Part shown: piece after piece, positions 7,576 through 17,896 of the stretch | Position numbering within the stretch: the first letter of the stretch is position 1 | How the letters are laid out: the number at the start of each line of letters is the position of its first letter | Source of the DNA: Anaerolineales bacterium | GTDB taxonomy: Bacteria; Chloroflexota; Anaerolineae; Anaerolineales; UBA4823 | Assembly (NCBI GenBank): GCA_020060465.1 | Contig: JAGVAD010000021.1 | Span: forward strand, 36,845 to 100,844 | DNA length: 64,000 bases | Reading direction: 5' to 3' | Program-made: the position numbers and the translations under genes | Notes under the pieces: model-generated | Database searches by the model: none | Told to the model about the DNA's origin: nothing | The model's input: only the letters and a program-made list of their open reading frames with translations

Positions 7576-8166
7576 ATGACGAAGACCCGGCTGGACGCGG
7601 CAACGGTGGTCAATGCGGCGGCTGAGCTGCTCAACCGCGAGGGGCCAGAAGCGCTTACGCTAGGGCGCCTGGCAACGATGCTGGGGGTTCAAACCCCGTC
7701 ACTATACAACCACGTTGACGGGTTGAGTGGGCTGCGCCGCGAGCTGGCCAGGCTAAACGCCCAGCGTCTGGCAGAAGAGCTGACCGAGGCGGCTATCGGC
7801 AAGAGCGGCGTGGAAGCCTTGACCGCCCTCGCCCAGGCTTTCCGCGCCTACATCAAAACCAATCCCGGCCTTTACCTTGCCAATGTGCGCGCATCCGCCA
7901 GCCAACCACCGGTGGATGAGCGCCTCCAAGCTGCCGAGGAGCGTATTGTTCGGATCGTGACGGCGGTGATCGAATCTTTCGGATTGAAGGGCGACGATGC
8001 ACTGCACGCGGCGCGCGCCTGGCGCAGCGCGGTGCATGGCTTTGCATCGTTGGAGGTTTCTGGCGGGTTCGGCCTGGCGCTGGACTGCGACGAGAGCTTC
8101 CGCCGCCTGTTGGAGGTCATGATACACGGCTTGCAGGCAGCATCCAGCAAAGCAGAAAACACTTGA
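7576..8166 (+). CDS. TetR/AcrR-family transcriptional regulator
   Basis: The 196-residue protein begins with a TetR helix-turn-helix at about residues 5-52 (VVNAAAELLNREGPEALTL, then LGVQTPSLYNHV). The ligand-binding half contains NPGLYLANVRA, typical of the TetR C-terminal family with a WHG-like domain. ATG 7576 is preferred over an in-frame start inside the hydrolase because the HTH starts at the usual distance from it. It lies between the hydrolase and a YrdB-like membrane protein, all co-directional, and is likely to repress its own operon. Confidence 0.9.
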   Translation: MTKTRLDAATVVNAAAELLNREGPEALTLGRLATMLGVQTPSLYNHVDGLSGLRRELARLNAQRLAEELTEAAIGKSGVEALTALAQAFRAYIKTNPGLYLANVRASASQPPVDERLQAAEERIVRIVTAVIESFGLKGDDALHAARAWRSAVHGFASLEVSGGFGLALDCDESFRRLLEVMIHGLQAASSKAENT

Positions 8167-8185
8167 GGCGCGCGAAGGAGAACAC

Positions 8186-8548
8186 ATGACGATGATCAAA
8201 TCGGTGAATTTGTTGTTGCATTTTATCCTGGAGCTTTGCGCTCTGGCGGCGCTATCTTATTGGGGATTCAAGAGCGGCAACAGCAGTTGGATGAAGGTTT
8301 TACTGGGCGTGGGACTGCCCATTCTGGCGGCGGTTATTTGGGGGTCGCTGCGCGTGCCCAACGACCCCGGGCCGGCGCTGATCGCAGTGAACGGCCGTCT
8401 GCGCCTGGCAATTGAATGGGGACTCTTCGCCGGAGCAACCGCCGCTTTGTTCACTGCCGGCCGCCCAATGTTGGCCTGGACGTTTGGCGCGGCCGCAGTG
8501 ATTGATTATGCGCTAATGTATGAACGGGTGATGCGGCTGTTGCGGTGA
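8186..8548 (+). CDS. YrdB-family (DUF2568-like) small membrane protein
   Basis: This 120-residue protein has four predicted membrane helices and the pattern ELCALAALSYWGF, then WGSLRVPNDPGPA, then EWGLFAGA, which I recognise from YrdB/DUF2568 proteins. Function is unknown. AAGGAG precedes the ATG by about seven bases. It is the last gene of the hydrolase/tetR group and may be controlled by that TetR protein. Confidence 0.75.
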   Translation: MTMIKSVNLLLHFILELCALAALSYWGFKSGNSSWMKVLLGVGLPILAAVIWGSLRVPNDPGPALIAVNGRLRLAIEWGLFAGATAALFTAGRPMLAWTFGAAAVIDYALMYERVMRLLR

Positions 8549-8643
8549 TAATCAAAGGCATGGGTGAGGTGCATTCGCCTCGCTCATCCCGAGTCGGGAG
8601 ACCTCGGGCAGGTCGAGACCTTCGACCAACAGAGCAATTCACC

Positions 8644-8670
8644 GCGGGCAGGGTGTCTGCCCCTGCCCGC
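8644..8670. terminator. hairpin between convergent yrdB-like and nrdJ genes
   Basis: GCGGGCAGGG (8644-8653) pairs perfectly with CCCTGCCCGC (8661-8670) around a seven-base loop. No clear T run follows on either strand, so termination is possible but not certain. Confidence 0.45.
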
Positions 8671-8675
8671 CGCAT

Positions 8676-11309
8676 CTAACACTCGCTATATCCACAAGCG
8701 TAGCACTTCCGGCAGCCCTCTTCGTTGACCAGCGCCGCCTGGCCGCACTCCGGGCACAGGTCGCCAATCCGATCAATCCGTTGCCCATGTTCAGCGTTGC
8801 GCGCTGTCTCGCTCAACAGGTTGAAGCCGTTTCCGCCAAGCGCCTCGTCTTCTTCCTGTTCGGCGCGGTGGGCTTCGCTGTTCTCAAGATACTCGGCCAG
8901 CGCCTGGGCCACGCCGTCGGGCAGCGAGCGCACCCGGTTGGGGCCAAACCCCAGCGAACGCCCACCGCCGATTCCAGAGAGCTGCTGCCAGACATCCCGC
9001 AGGCGCTCGCGCGGCGGCACCGGCGAAGCCAGGCGCAAGATATACGAGATCAGCCGGCCAATCGCTTCTGAAACCGCAGCGGTATCTGAGCCAGCCTTTG
9101 CTGTGTTAATGAAGACTTCGAAGGGTTGACCGCCCCCATTTTCATTAATGGTGACGAAAGCCTTGCCCAACGGAGTATCGGCAGTGATGGTATAACCCGG
9201 CAGGCGGCGCGGACGAGGCTTCTTCTTGTCATGCCAGAGCGGCAACTGCTCCACTGCGGGCTTCTCGGCTTGCGGCGAACCGACTTCGGCGAGCTGAACC
9301 TGTCGAAGCTCAGTGTCACCCTCCTGTTTCTGACGAGCGGTAGCTTTGGTTTCCAACACCACCTTTTGGCGCGAACCGGTGACATACACCGTGATGCCCT
9401 TGCAGCCCAGCTCCCAGGCCAGTTGATAAGCGAGGGCCACATCTTCTTCCGTCGCATCTTCGGGGAAATTGATCGTCTTGCTCAGGCTGTTATCCACAAA
9501 GGCTTGCATCGCAGCCTGCATACGCACGTGTTCCTCAGCGCGAATATCCTGTGAAACCACAAAGACCTCCCGGATGCTCTGCGGCACTTCTTCGAGGTCC
9601 TGGCAGGTGCCGCGCTCCATCACCCGGTCAAAGATCTGCTGGCGGGCGTCTTCCTCCAGTCCAGCATCAGTCAACGCCTGCTCGAACAGCGGGCTGGCGT
9701 AAACCAGTTGCAGGTCGCGGCCATTGTCGTTGACGTGGCGAATGTAAGCCAGGGCGAAGACCGGCTCGCAGCCGTACCCTTCGCAGCCGGCCACGGTGGC
9801 GATGGTGCCCGTCGGCGCGACAGTGGTCTGGGCAGCGTTGCGGATGCCATAACGACGGATGCCGTCGCAGATAGCTTCCCAGTCCAGCGCCGGGCGGCCC
9901 CAATCCCGCCTGTAGGGCGTGATCGGCTGCGGCGGCTGCCAGCGCAGGTTTTGCGGATCGTAGATGCTGCCCTGGATGGCCGGAAAAGCGCCGCGCGTCT
10001 TCGCCAGTTCGATGCTGACGCGCATGGCATGATACCGCACGAACTCCATCACCTGAGCGGCGAACTCCTGGCCTTCCGGCGAGCCATAGCGCACGCCGAC
10101 ATGGTACATCAGATCCGCCAGCCCCATAATACCCAGCCCAATGCGTCGGGCGCGCAGCGCGGCTTCCCTGAGTTGAGGAACAGCAGGCACATACGCGTTC
10201 GCCTCCACCACATCATCCAGGAAAATCGTCGCCAGCTCGACGCTTTGGCGCAGCTTCTCCCAATCAACGCTCCCTTCAGCGCCAAAATGCTGCGCCAGGT
10301 TCACCGAACCCAGACAACAGTTTTCGTAGGGGCCAAGCCACTGTTCCCCGCAAGGATTGGTCGCTTCCAGGGGGTAGAGATGGGGCACCGGGTTAGAGCG
10401 GTTGGCGGCATCCAGGAACAACACGCCGGGCTCGCCGTTATGATGCGCCTGGCGCACAATTTTCTCGAACAGCTCGCGGGCGCGCACCGTCCGGTAGATG
10501 CGGATGGGGATACCGGCGGTTTCCGCCTGCTCCAGCGTGCCCTGGAAATTGCGATATTGTTCGGAGTGGATGTCGGGAAAACGCAATTCCCACTCGGCGT
10601 CCTGGCGCACCGCCTGCATAAACGCATCGGTGATGCCCACCGAAATGTTGAAATTCGTGATGGCGTTCTCGTCCGTCTTGCAGGTGATAAATTCCTCGAT
10701 GTCCGGGTGATCCACGCGCAGCACCGCCATGTTGGCGCCGCGGCGCGACCCGCCCTGTGCCACTTCGCCAAATGCCTTGTCGTACACGCGCAGGAAGCCG
10801 ACCGGCCCGGTGGCCTGTCCGGCGGAGGACTTAACCAGCGCGCCCTTGGGACGCAGGCGCGAGAAGGAAAAACCGTTCCCGCCCCCGGTCTGTTGAATGA
10901 GCGCCGCATCGCGCAAGGTTTGGAAAATGCCCGCCGGATCGCGCCCCATATCATCGTTAATCGGTAAGACGAAGCAAGCTGCCAACTGACCCAATGGCGT
11001 GCCCGCGCCGGTAAAGGTGGGCGAATTGGGGAAAAACTGTTTGGAAGTCAGCAGTTCGTAAAACTGCTCGGCGCGCTGCATCACGTCCTGATTCCAGGCC
11101 GCCTCGCCGGTAGCCACATGATAAGCCACACGCCAAAACATGCCCTCCACCGTCTCCGCCGGTTGACCATCCTTATCGCGGCGCACATAGCGGCGCGTCA
11201 ACACCTGGCGGGCGTTATCTGTTAAAGAGATAGACGGCAGATGTTTGGGCATTTCTGGGGTAAATTTCAAACCCTGACGCTCATTTTGAGTGTTGGTTTC
11301 CTGCAACAT
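8676..11309 (-). CDS. nrdJ: adenosylcobalamin-dependent ribonucleoside-diphosphate reductase (class II)
   Basis: This enzyme reduces ribonucleotides to deoxyribonucleotides using B12 and does not need oxygen. The 877-residue protein shows [12 protein letters not shown], the NPCGEQ active-site segment, a [12 protein letters not shown] segment and [10 protein letters not shown]. The C-terminus is a cysteine-rich tail, [18 protein letters not shown] then CYACGYSEC, which carries the reducing thiols and a zinc-ribbon pattern seen in NrdJ. CGAGGAG precedes ATG 11309. It lies 86 bases downstream of nrdR on the same strand. A gap of poorly conserved residues at about 650-700 separates the catalytic core from the C-terminal region. 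Confidence 0.96.
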   Translation of the reverse strand: MLQETNTQNERQGLKFTPEMPKHLPSISLTDNARQVLTRRYVRRDKDGQPAETVEGMFWRVAYHVATGEAAWNQDVMQRAEQFYELLTSKQFFPNSPTFTGAGTPLGQLAACFVLPINDDMGRDPAGIFQTLRDAALIQQTGGGNGFSFSRLRPKGALVKSSAGQATGPVGFLRVYDKAFGEVAQGGSRRGANMAVLRVDHPDIEEFITCKTDENAITNFNISVGITDAFMQAVRQDAEWELRFPDIHSEQYRNFQGTLEQAETAGIPIRIYRTVRARELFEKIVRQAHHNGEPGVLFLDAANRSNPVPHLYPLEATNPCGEQWLGPYENCCLGSVNLAQHFGAEGSVDWEKLRQSVELATIFLDDVVEANAYVPAVPQLREAALRARRIGLGIMGLADLMYHVGVRYGSPEGQEFAAQVMEFVRYHAMRVSIELAKTRGAFPAIQGSIYDPQNLRWQPPQPITPYRRDWGRPALDWEAICDGIRRYGIRNAAQTTVAPTGTIATVAGCEGYGCEPVFALAYIRHVNDNGRDLQLVYASPLFEQALTDAGLEEDARQQIFDRVMERGTCQDLEEVPQSIREVFVVSQDIRAEEHVRMQAAMQAFVDNSLSKTINFPEDATEEDVALAYQLAWELGCKGITVYVTGSRQKVVLETKATARQKQEGDTELRQVQLAEVGSPQAEKPAVEQLPLWHDKKKPRPRRLPGYTITADTPLGKAFVTINENGGGQPFEVFINTAKAGSDTAAVSEAIGRLISYILRLASPVPPRERLRDVWQQLSGIGGGRSLGFGPNRVRSLPDGVAQALAEYLENSEAHRAEQEEDEALGGNGFNLLSETARNAEHGQRIDRIGDLCPECGQAALVNEEGCRKCYACGYSEC

Positions 11310-11395
11310 GGCGTTTCTCCTCGATAGTTTAACTTTTCAGACAGTAAACCATGCGCCGCCAGGCTCGTCCCCCTGACCCAGCCAGCGCAAGAATA

Positions 11396-11845
11396 TTACC
11401 CTTCGAGCAAACGATCAATCTCGTTGCGTATGGACTTGAGGTCGTCCAGACCCAGATAGACGATGGCGTAACGGATGTAGGCGATTTGATCCAATTCTTT
11501 CAAACCGGCGATGACCATGTCCCCCACCACGCGGGAAGAAACTTCAGCGCGCCCCATGGCTTGAAGCGTGGACTCGATCTCGCCGACCAGACGTTCAATA
11601 TCCGCCGCCGAGACCGGCCGCTTGGCGCAAGAGATGCGAATGCCGCGGATCAATTTATCGCGGTCAAAATCTTCCCGCGTTCCATCCTGCTTGATGATAA
11701 GCGGCGTAGCCAGGATTGGGCGTTCATAGGTGCTGAAGCGCTGTTTGCAGTTCTCACATTCACGTCGCCGCCGCACGCCCCCGCGCGAATCGTGAGAAGT
11801 ATCAATGACCCTGGAGCTGTTATGTTTGCAATACGGACAGCGCAT
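11396..11845 (-). CDS. nrdR: transcriptional repressor NrdR
   Basis: NrdR binds ATP/dATP and represses ribonucleotide reductase genes. The 149-residue protein has the zinc ribbon C3-x2-C6 and C30-x2-C33 (MRCPYCKHN, ECENCKQRFSTYER) followed by an ATP-cone domain (LIIKQDGTREDFDRDKLIRG). Length is standard. It precedes nrdJ on one strand, so it probably controls its own operon. Confidence 0.97.
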   Translation of the reverse strand: MRCPYCKHNSSRVIDTSHDSRGGVRRRRECENCKQRFSTYERPILATPLIIKQDGTREDFDRDKLIRGIRISCAKRPVSAADIERLVGEIESTLQAMGRAEVSSRVVGDMVIAGLKELDQIAYIRYAIVYLGLDDLKSIRNEIDRLLEG

Positions 11846-11937
11846 CGAATCCCCGATCCAATAATTAGAACAAATGTAGCCGCCATAGATGGGGGCATAT
11901 TATTCATCTACCCTCACATCTAGGCAAGGTGACATGC

Positions 11938-11966
11938 ATTCTAGCATAACCCGCTCTGCTTGACAA
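11938..11966 (-). promoter_or_regulatory. predicted promoter of nrdR-nrdJ
   Basis: On the minus strand TTGTCA (11966-11961) and TAGAAT (11943-11938) are 17 bases apart. Between this promoter and nrdR, CATCTA (plus strand) occurs at 11905-11910 and 11917-11922, and inverted as TAGATG at 11886-11891. These may be operator sites, but they do not match the known NrdR box well. Confidence 0.6.
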
Positions 11967-12017
11967 GGGGAATTAAGGGTGATCTTGCAGGTGATTTTTG
12001 GATAGATTTGGTGAGAT

Positions 12018-12059
12018 TTATAAATAGAATGAACCCGGCGTTGGTTGAACGCCAGGTTC
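12018..12059 (-). terminator. terminator of the dcw cluster after ftsZ
   Basis: GAACCCGGCGTT (12031-12042) pairs with AACGCCAGGTTC (12048-12059) with one wobble or mismatch. On the minus strand it is followed by a T-rich stretch. It lies about 165 bases beyond the ftsZ stop; the rest of 11967-12224 shows nothing else. Confidence 0.6.
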
Positions 12060-12224
12060 ATCAGTTCTGTCGTCTGCGGCCCCACGCGAAGGCATATATG
12101 GAGCCTGCCAGCAGACCGACAGGCAGAACTCACCGGGAGGAGGGAACCGGCAATCTCACTTCAAACTACAATTCTTAAGCAGTACGTCAGCTACGCCTGT
12201 GGCTGGCGCGCCTGACCAGACAAA

Positions 12225-13364
12225 CTAACGGCTGCTGCGGTTACGCAAGAAAGTCGGGATATCCAAATCCTCCGTGTTGAAAGACCGCGGCTGGAAATCC
12301 CGGCTGACGGGGCGCGCCGGTTGAGAGGGCGTCGGCAGTTCAACGGGCGTGGGGCGGGCTTCGTTGGAGGCAGGCTCCACAATGCGCCGCGGCGCGCCCG
12401 TGCGCTCAAAACCCGTGGCGATCACCGTGATGCGCACTGCATCCTTCATGTTCGGGTCAATCACCGCGCCAAAGATCAGGTTGACATCCGGGTGAGCGGT
12501 TTCTTTGATGATTGCCGCCGCCTGGTTGACATCGAACAGGGTCAGGTCAGGACCACCGGTGACATTGAACAGGATGCCGCGCGCGCCGTCAATGGTGATG
12601 TCCAGCAACTGGCTGGAGATAGCCTGCTCGGCGGCCACGCGAGCAGCGTCCTCGCCTTTCGCCGTGCCCACTGCCATCAATGCTGCGCCGCCTTCCGACA
12701 TGATCGTGCGCACATCGGCGAAGTCCAGGTTGATCAGACCAGGCACGGTGATCAGCTCAGAAATGCCTTGCACGCCCTGGCGCAAAACGTCATCTGCCAT
12801 GCGGAAGGCTTGCTGTAAGTTGGCGCGCTTATCCACAATTTGGAGCAAGCGGTCGTTGGGGATGACGATCAGCGTGTCAGCCTGCTCCTTGAAGCGGGAA
12901 ATGCCCGCCTCGGCGGATTGGATGCGGCGCGAGCCTTCAAAGGTGAAGGGACGCGTTACCACGCCGATGGTCAATGCGCCCACCTCTTTGGCGATCTGCG
13001 CCACCACCGGCGCGCCGCCGGTGCCGGTGCCGCCGCCCATGCCGGCGGTGATGAAGACCATATCCGAGCCTTTCAGCACGGTGTATAGTTCCTCCGCCGA
13101 TTCTTCGGTTGCCTTGCGGCCGACTTCCGGGTCGCCGCCAGAGCCTAAACCACGGGTCAGCTTCTCGCCCACGCGCACGCGGGTGGTCGCTTTTGAAAGC
13201 ATGAGCGCCTGGGCGTCGGTGTTGATGGCAACAAACTCAACGCCTTGCAAGCCTTCGTCAATCATACGGTCAACGGCATTGCAGCCGCCGCCGCCCACGC
13301 CCACCACCTTAATGCGGGCAAAGGATTCGATCTGGTTTGGTGTTGGATTGGTGTACGTCGACAT
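12225..13364 (-). CDS. ftsZ: cell division protein FtsZ
   Basis: FtsZ is the tubulin-like GTPase that forms the division ring. The 379-residue protein has [13 protein letters not shown] near the N-terminus, the tubulin signature [11 protein letters not shown] at residues 110-120 and the T7 loop NLDFADVRT. After a Pro-rich linker it ends [14 protein letters not shown], a typical C-terminal peptide that binds FtsA and other partners. It is the last gene of the dcw cluster, 63 bases after ftsA. Confidence 0.99.
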   Translation of the reverse strand: MSTYTNPTPNQIESFARIKVVGVGGGGCNAVDRMIDEGLQGVEFVAINTDAQALMLSKATTRVRVGEKLTRGLGSGGDPEVGRKATEESAEELYTVLKGSDMVFITAGMGGGTGTGGAPVVAQIAKEVGALTIGVVTRPFTFEGSRRIQSAEAGISRFKEQADTLIVIPNDRLLQIVDKRANLQQAFRMADDVLRQGVQGISELITVPGLINLDFADVRTIMSEGGAALMAVGTAKGEDAARVAAEQAISSQLLDITIDGARGILFNVTGGPDLTLFDVNQAAAIIKETAHPDVNLIFGAVIDPNMKDAVRITVIATGFERTGAPRRIVEPASNEARPTPVELPTPSQPARPVSRDFQPRSFNTEDLDIPTFLRNRSSR

Positions 13365-13427
13365 TGGTTCCTCCTCAATTCCATTGGTAAATGAATGTCC
13401 CTTTGGGCAATCATCTTGAAGTTAGAG

Positions 13428-14672
13428 CTAAGGCAGCAAACGCCTCAGCAAATTACTAAATTTAGCTTTCCAGTCCGCCCCAACACTGAAGGATGGGGCG
13501 CGTAAACGTCGCCCGCTGCTTTGCGGCGCCGCTTCGCTCATTAATGTCGCCCAGCGCAGCAGGCCCACGCTGGTGGAAAAGGCCGGAGAATTCAAACGAT
13601 CGGTCATGCCTACCAAATTTTCCGGCTGAGCAATGCGCACGGGCACGCCCAACACTCGACTGGCGACGGTGCGGATGCCCGGCAATGCGCTGGTTCCACC
13701 GGTGAGCACCATACCCGCCGGCAATAACCCGTCATATCCCGACCGTTTGATCTCTTGCACCACCATGCCGAAGATCTCTTCCACGCGAGCATGAATGATT
13801 TGCACCAATTCATGGTGACTGATCTGTACTGCCTCATCCTCGCCGAAGGGGCGCACATTGAAATACTGACGCGGATCAACCTCATCCGGGTTGGCATGCC
13901 CATGTTGCAGCTTGATCTCCTCAGCCTGCGAATTGGGCAGATGCAGGATCTGGGCAATATCTGACGTGATGTGATTGCCGCCGATTGCCAACACCGCAGT
14001 GTGCCACACATCGCCGTCCACGTAGATGGCAATGTCGGTGGTGCCGCCGCCCACGTCGCAGACCACCACCCCCATCTGGCGCTCGGCCTCGCTCAGCACC
14101 ACCTCAGCAGACGCCAGCGGATTCAGCACAAACTGGCTGACCTCCACCCCGGCCGCTGCCACACATTGGCGCAGGTTTTCCACACTGGCAGCCGCAGCGG
14201 TGATGATATGCGTCTCCACCTCCAGGCGATAGCCATGCATTCCGAGGGGCATGCGAATGCCGTCCTGACCATCCACGTTGAAGCTGCGCTGGATGACATG
14301 CACAATCTCCCGGTTGTGAGGAATGGCTACCGCCCGGGCGGCGTCCACCGCTCGCCCCACATCGTCTGGCTCAATCACCCGGCCAGCCACTCCCACCACG
14401 CCGCGGCTGTTCACCGAAGACACATTGGAGCCAGCCAGGCTCACCAGAGCAGAAAGCACCTCCACGCCAGAGGTGCGTTCAGCCTTGTCCACCGAGCGCG
14501 CTACTGCCTGCGCCGCGGCTTCCAAATCCACCACCACGCCCTTGCGCAATCCCTGGGAGGGTTCAATCCCCATCCCTAGAATGCGTAGATGCTGTGGCGT
14601 GTCCTGGCGCGCCACCAGGGTACAAACCTTCGTTGTGCCAACGTCAATGCCGATTAATAGTTGATCGTCCAT
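13428..14672 (-). CDS. ftsA: cell division protein FtsA
   Basis: FtsA is an actin-like ATPase that tethers FtsZ to the membrane. The 414-residue protein opens with LLIGIDVGTTKVCTLV (phosphate 1 motif), has VCDVGGGTTDIAIY (phosphate 2) and VLTGGTSALPGI (adenosine motif), and ends with an amphipathic basic helix (WKAKFSNLLRRLLP) that should bind membrane. ATG 14672 follows AGGTG by six bases; an upstream TTG at 14687 is less likely. ftsQ ends 16 bases before it. Confidence 0.97.
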   Translation of the reverse strand: MDDQLLIGIDVGTTKVCTLVARQDTPQHLRILGMGIEPSQGLRKGVVVDLEAAAQAVARSVDKAERTSGVEVLSALVSLAGSNVSSVNSRGVVGVAGRVIEPDDVGRAVDAARAVAIPHNREIVHVIQRSFNVDGQDGIRMPLGMHGYRLEVETHIITAAAASVENLRQCVAAAGVEVSQFVLNPLASAEVVLSEAERQMGVVVCDVGGGTTDIAIYVDGDVWHTAVLAIGGNHITSDIAQILHLPNSQAEEIKLQHGHANPDEVDPRQYFNVRPFGEDEAVQISHHELVQIIHARVEEIFGMVVQEIKRSGYDGLLPAGMVLTGGTSALPGIRTVASRVLGVPVRIAQPENLVGMTDRLNSPAFSTSVGLLRWATLMSEAAPQSSGRRLRAPSFSVGADWKAKFSNLLRRLLP

Positions 14673-14688
14673 TTTGACACCTGGCAAA

Positions 14689-15783
14689 TCATTCTTCGAG
14701 CCGGAAATAAGGCGCGTGGGCGAATTCCACGCTGATCATAGCCGGCGTTCCACCACTTGCTTTGATATGTTCCAGGATTGCTCGATATTCATTCAATTTA
14801 ATATCCAGATCGCTTAAATCGCCAAAATAAACTATCCAACCGCGCTGATCCTGCCAGCCAAAGCCATGCGCCGCTTCATAGATCAACTGCGCGCCCTGCG
14901 GAGCCTGGGCAGCCAGTTTCAAAATGGCGGCAATCATTTCAGGCTGAAACAGCGTAGTGGGTATAAATTCTTGCACCACATCTTTAGAGATTTCTTCAGC
15001 CAGATTAGCGGTTGGGAGGGGCGTCTCCTCCGCCAGGCTCACCTCTTTTGGCAGCCGCGGCGGGTCGCCCGACGCCTTAATCACCGGCAAGGACTCCAGC
15101 ATGGCGTTATCTCGCGCCTGAAAGGTCTTCCCTTGCTCGTCCACCAGAATAGAACGATCATTCTGTTGCCAGATCATCACCGGTGTGCGCTCAGTCACAG
15201 TGATCAACAAGGTGTTCGGCAGTTCAATGGTCGCTTCCACCGCCGAAAACTCCGAAAAGTCCTTGAGCAGCTCTTGCTCGATCCGCTTTGCATCCAGGGT
15301 GAAAACAGGCGCCTCGCGCAGCGCCAGCGCGCGGTTCACGTCTGCTTTGGTCACGCGTTTTAGCCCGCTGATCTGAGCCGCCGACACCTGAAATTCCGGC
15401 GCAGTCCAAAGATAATACAAAACCGCCGCCACCCCCGCCAGCAAGAGGAAAGAGATTGCCCGCCAGCTAAAGCCCAGTCGTGGCAATGACGGCAACCGCA
15501 TCTCCGCGCCCTGGCTCCCCAGGCTGACATTGTACAGCCGTCGGCTGCTGCGCCGGCGAGTGTTCACGCCACTTGAAGCGCCAATAGATGCATCACGGCG
15601 CATAACCACCGGCGGCATCGTGGGGCGGCTCACGACTCGTCGCCGGGTATCAGAGCGCCGGATCATCTTGTCGAGCAAGCCAGACGACGAACGGGCTGCA
15701 GATTTAGGGGCTGCATGAGCGCCAGCCATCCTGCGGCGGCGAATTTCATCAGAGCGTCTTGCAGATTGCGATGAAGTACTCAT
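14689..15783 (-). CDS. ftsQ: cell division protein FtsQ/DivIB
   Basis: This bitopic divisome protein has a long basic cytoplasmic segment (residues 1-107), one membrane helix at about 108-126 (AISFLLLAGVAAVLYYLW), then a POTRA domain (FQVSAAQISGLKRVTKADV) and the FtsQ beta domain (TVTERTPVMIWQQNDRS). At 364 residues it is longer than most because of the Arg/Ser-rich cytoplasmic tail. It lies three bases after ddl and 16 before ftsA, the usual dcw position. Confidence 0.9.
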   Translation of the reverse strand: MSTSSQSARRSDEIRRRRMAGAHAAPKSAARSSSGLLDKMIRRSDTRRRVVSRPTMPPVVMRRDASIGASSGVNTRRRSSRRLYNVSLGSQGAEMRLPSLPRLGFSWRAISFLLLAGVAAVLYYLWTAPEFQVSAAQISGLKRVTKADVNRALALREAPVFTLDAKRIEQELLKDFSEFSAVEATIELPNTLLITVTERTPVMIWQQNDRSILVDEQGKTFQARDNAMLESLPVIKASGDPPRLPKEVSLAEETPLPTANLAEEISKDVVQEFIPTTLFQPEMIAAILKLAAQAPQGAQLIYEAAHGFGWQDQRGWIVYFGDLSDLDIKLNEYRAILEHIKASGGTPAMISVEFAHAPYFRLEE

Positions 15784-15786
15784 GGT

Positions 15787-16932
15787 TCAGGATTCCTCTC
15801 GTCGGAAGCGACGTTCGGTGCGATCACGTTCCGCTTTGCGCTCCAAAGCCAGCTCAATCAGACGATCAATCAGTTCGGAATACGAGAGACCGCCATACTC
15901 CCATAATTTAGCGTACATGCTGATCTTCGTGAAACCAGGGATGGTGTTCACCTCGCTGAGATATAACTTAGGATCGCTTCCACTTTGAGATTCTCGTTCC
16001 AGCAAAAAGTCCACTCGCGCCATACCCGCGCAGTCAATCGCCCGATAAGCGCGCAATGCCAAATCCTGCACCTGGCGGGTCAGCTCAACAGAAATGGGCG
16101 CAGGGATCAGCAACTCCGATTTGCCATCAATGTATTTCGCCTCATAGGAATAAAATTCACGACTGGGAATGATCTCACCGGGTATGGAAGCCTGCGGTTG
16201 ATCGTTGCCCAGGACGCTGACCTCGATCTCCCGTGGATTTTTAACCCCACGCTCAACCAACACGCGACGGTCAAAGCGCGCCGCCTCGAACAGCCCCTCC
16301 ACCACATCCGCAGCCGAAAGGCAGAGCGTCACCCCAACCGAAGAGCCCAGGTTCGCTGGCTTGATAAACAAAGGGAAATCCGCCAATTGCATGGCGCGCT
16401 GCGCCACCGCTTGAACGTTGCTCTCGATCTCGCTGCGCGTGGCGACCATCCATTCGACCACCGGGATGCCTTCCGCCTGCATCACGGATTTAAACACGCC
16501 TTTATCCATGCCTAAGGCGGAGCCCAGCACGCCCGCGCCCACATAAGCCAGGTCGGCCAGTTCCAGCAAACCTTGCAGCGCCCCGTCCTCGCCAAAAGTG
16601 CCATGAAGGACGGGAAAAATCACATCCAATTCGGCAAGACGCTCCAATTGCTCGTGAGTGTCTTCCGGCAAGATGCGATAGAGACTACGTCGGGTGGGGT
16701 CGGGAAACAAAGCCGCCGGCGAAAGCCCGCTGACATCAGATTGCATCAACGCATCCAGTACATTCTCGCCAACCCACCAGGCGCCATCATGCGCAATGCC
16801 GATTTGAGTGACCCAATATTTGTTGCGGTCAATGGATGCCAGCACAGAGCGCGCGGACATCAAGGAAACTTCATGTTCCCCCGAACGTCCTCCAAACAAC
16901 ACGCCCACATGCAGCTTATGCTCCATCATCAT
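15787..16932 (-). CDS. ddl: D-alanine--D-alanine ligase
   Basis: Ddl joins two D-Ala for the peptidoglycan pentapeptide. The 381-residue ATP-grasp protein has VGVLFGGRSGEHEVSLMSA at the start, then ALGMDKGVFKSVM, PLFIKPANLGSSVGV, and near the end FLLERES and LSEVNTIPGFTKISMY, the ATP/Mg and substrate-binding segments. Three consecutive Met codons open the gene; I give the first. It is three bases from murB upstream and from ftsQ downstream, so tightly coupled. Confidence 0.97.
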   Translation of the reverse strand: MMMEHKLHVGVLFGGRSGEHEVSLMSARSVLASIDRNKYWVTQIGIAHDGAWWVGENVLDALMQSDVSGLSPAALFPDPTRRSLYRILPEDTHEQLERLAELDVIFPVLHGTFGEDGALQGLLELADLAYVGAGVLGSALGMDKGVFKSVMQAEGIPVVEWMVATRSEIESNVQAVAQRAMQLADFPLFIKPANLGSSVGVTLCLSAADVVEGLFEAARFDRRVLVERGVKNPREIEVSVLGNDQPQASIPGEIIPSREFYSYEAKYIDGKSELLIPAPISVELTRQVQDLALRAYRAIDCAGMARVDFLLERESQSGSDPKLYLSEVNTIPGFTKISMYAKLWEYGGLSYSELIDRLIELALERKAERDRTERRFRREES

Positions 16933-16935
16933 TGC

Positions 16936-17892
16936 TCACCACTCGCCTAAGAGCTCGATTTCCAGTTCCAGATGCACCCCAAACTCCGACACCACTTTAT
17001 CCTGCGCCAGCCGGATCAATTCATACACATCCGCGGCTGTCGCATCGCCCTGGTTGATAAAGAAATTGGCGTGCAGCGGGCTGATCTGTGCGCCGCCGAC
17101 GCGAACACCCTTTAGCCCTGCCGCCTCGATCAACCGACCGGCGTAATCGCCCGGCGGGTTTTTGAACATCGAGCCCATACTTGCCCCAGGCGGCTGGGTG
17201 CGCTTTCGATAAGCAGTGTACTCATCTATGCGCGCCTGCGTCTTCTGGGGATCGCCGCGCTCCAACTTCAACAAAGCGGTCAAAACCACTGCCCTCTGCG
17301 GCGCAGAACGCTTCAAAACGCTGCTGCGATACGTATATGCAAGCCTTTCCACCGGCCATATTTGCGCCTGGATTTCTTCCATGTTCCCTGTCTCGCCAGG
17401 GTGCAAGATTTCGGCCATAAGCAAATTGCCAGCCATATCGCCGCCATGCGCCCCGGCGTTGCCCACCACCGCCCCACCTACTGTACCCGGAATACCCGCT
17501 GCCCATTCCAGGCCAGCCAAACCTCGCTGCGCCGCCTGGCGCGCCAGCAAACCAAAATTCGCGCCCGATTCCGCCCAAACTGTGGGCGGATCAGCCTGTT
17601 CATCAAAACGAACCTGACGCGCCCGATTCAGAATAACCAGACCTCGCACACCCTGATCGCTGACCAGGACATTGGAGCCGCCGCCCAGCACCACAAAGGG
17701 GCACTCTGCCAGCCAGGCCAGGCGAACAGCCTCAGCCAGTTCGTGGTGAGTTTCGACCTCCAGCAAAGCGTCGGCGCGTCCCCCCAGGCGCGCAGCCGTA
17801 TAGCGATCCAACGGCGCATCGCTCTGCACGCGGCCGCCAAACGCCTGGCGCAGGCGGCTGAGGTCGAAAGGTCTAACAGCCAGTGGCATCAT
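16936..17892 (-). CDS. murB: UDP-N-acetylenolpyruvoylglucosamine reductase
   Basis: MurB reduces the enolpyruvyl group to give UDP-MurNAc, using FAD and NADPH. The 318-residue protein has the FAD-binding LGGGSNVLVSDQGVRGLVI, then AGIPGTVGGAVVGNAGAHGG, YRSSVLK, and the C-terminal PPGASMGSMFKNPPGDYAGRLIE. Near the end is an INQGDATAADVYELI segment typical of type II MurB. It follows the small orf at 17897-18112 by four bases. Confidence 0.97.
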   Translation of the reverse strand: MMPLAVRPFDLSRLRQAFGGRVQSDAPLDRYTAARLGGRADALLEVETHHELAEAVRLAWLAECPFVVLGGGSNVLVSDQGVRGLVILNRARQVRFDEQADPPTVWAESGANFGLLARQAAQRGLAGLEWAAGIPGTVGGAVVGNAGAHGGDMAGNLLMAEILHPGETGNMEEIQAQIWPVERLAYTYRSSVLKRSAPQRAVVLTALLKLERGDPQKTQARIDEYTAYRKRTQPPGASMGSMFKNPPGDYAGRLIEAAGLKGVRVGGAQISPLHANFFINQGDATAADVYELIRLAQDKVVSEFGVHLELEIELLGEW

Positions 17893-17896
17893 CTCC

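Noticed and set aside
9708..10967. Open frame of 419 codons on the plus strand opposite nrdJ
   Set aside because: Antisense to conserved NrdJ codons, with a His/Arg-rich composition typical of shadow frames.
11846..12224. A cobalamin riboswitch upstream of nrdR-nrdJ
   Set aside because: No B12-box-like sequence or long structured leader was visible before nrdR.
12505..13419. Open frame of 304 codons on the plus strand opposite ftsZ
   Set aside because: Antisense to FtsZ; Ser/Pro-rich shadow sequence without any motif.
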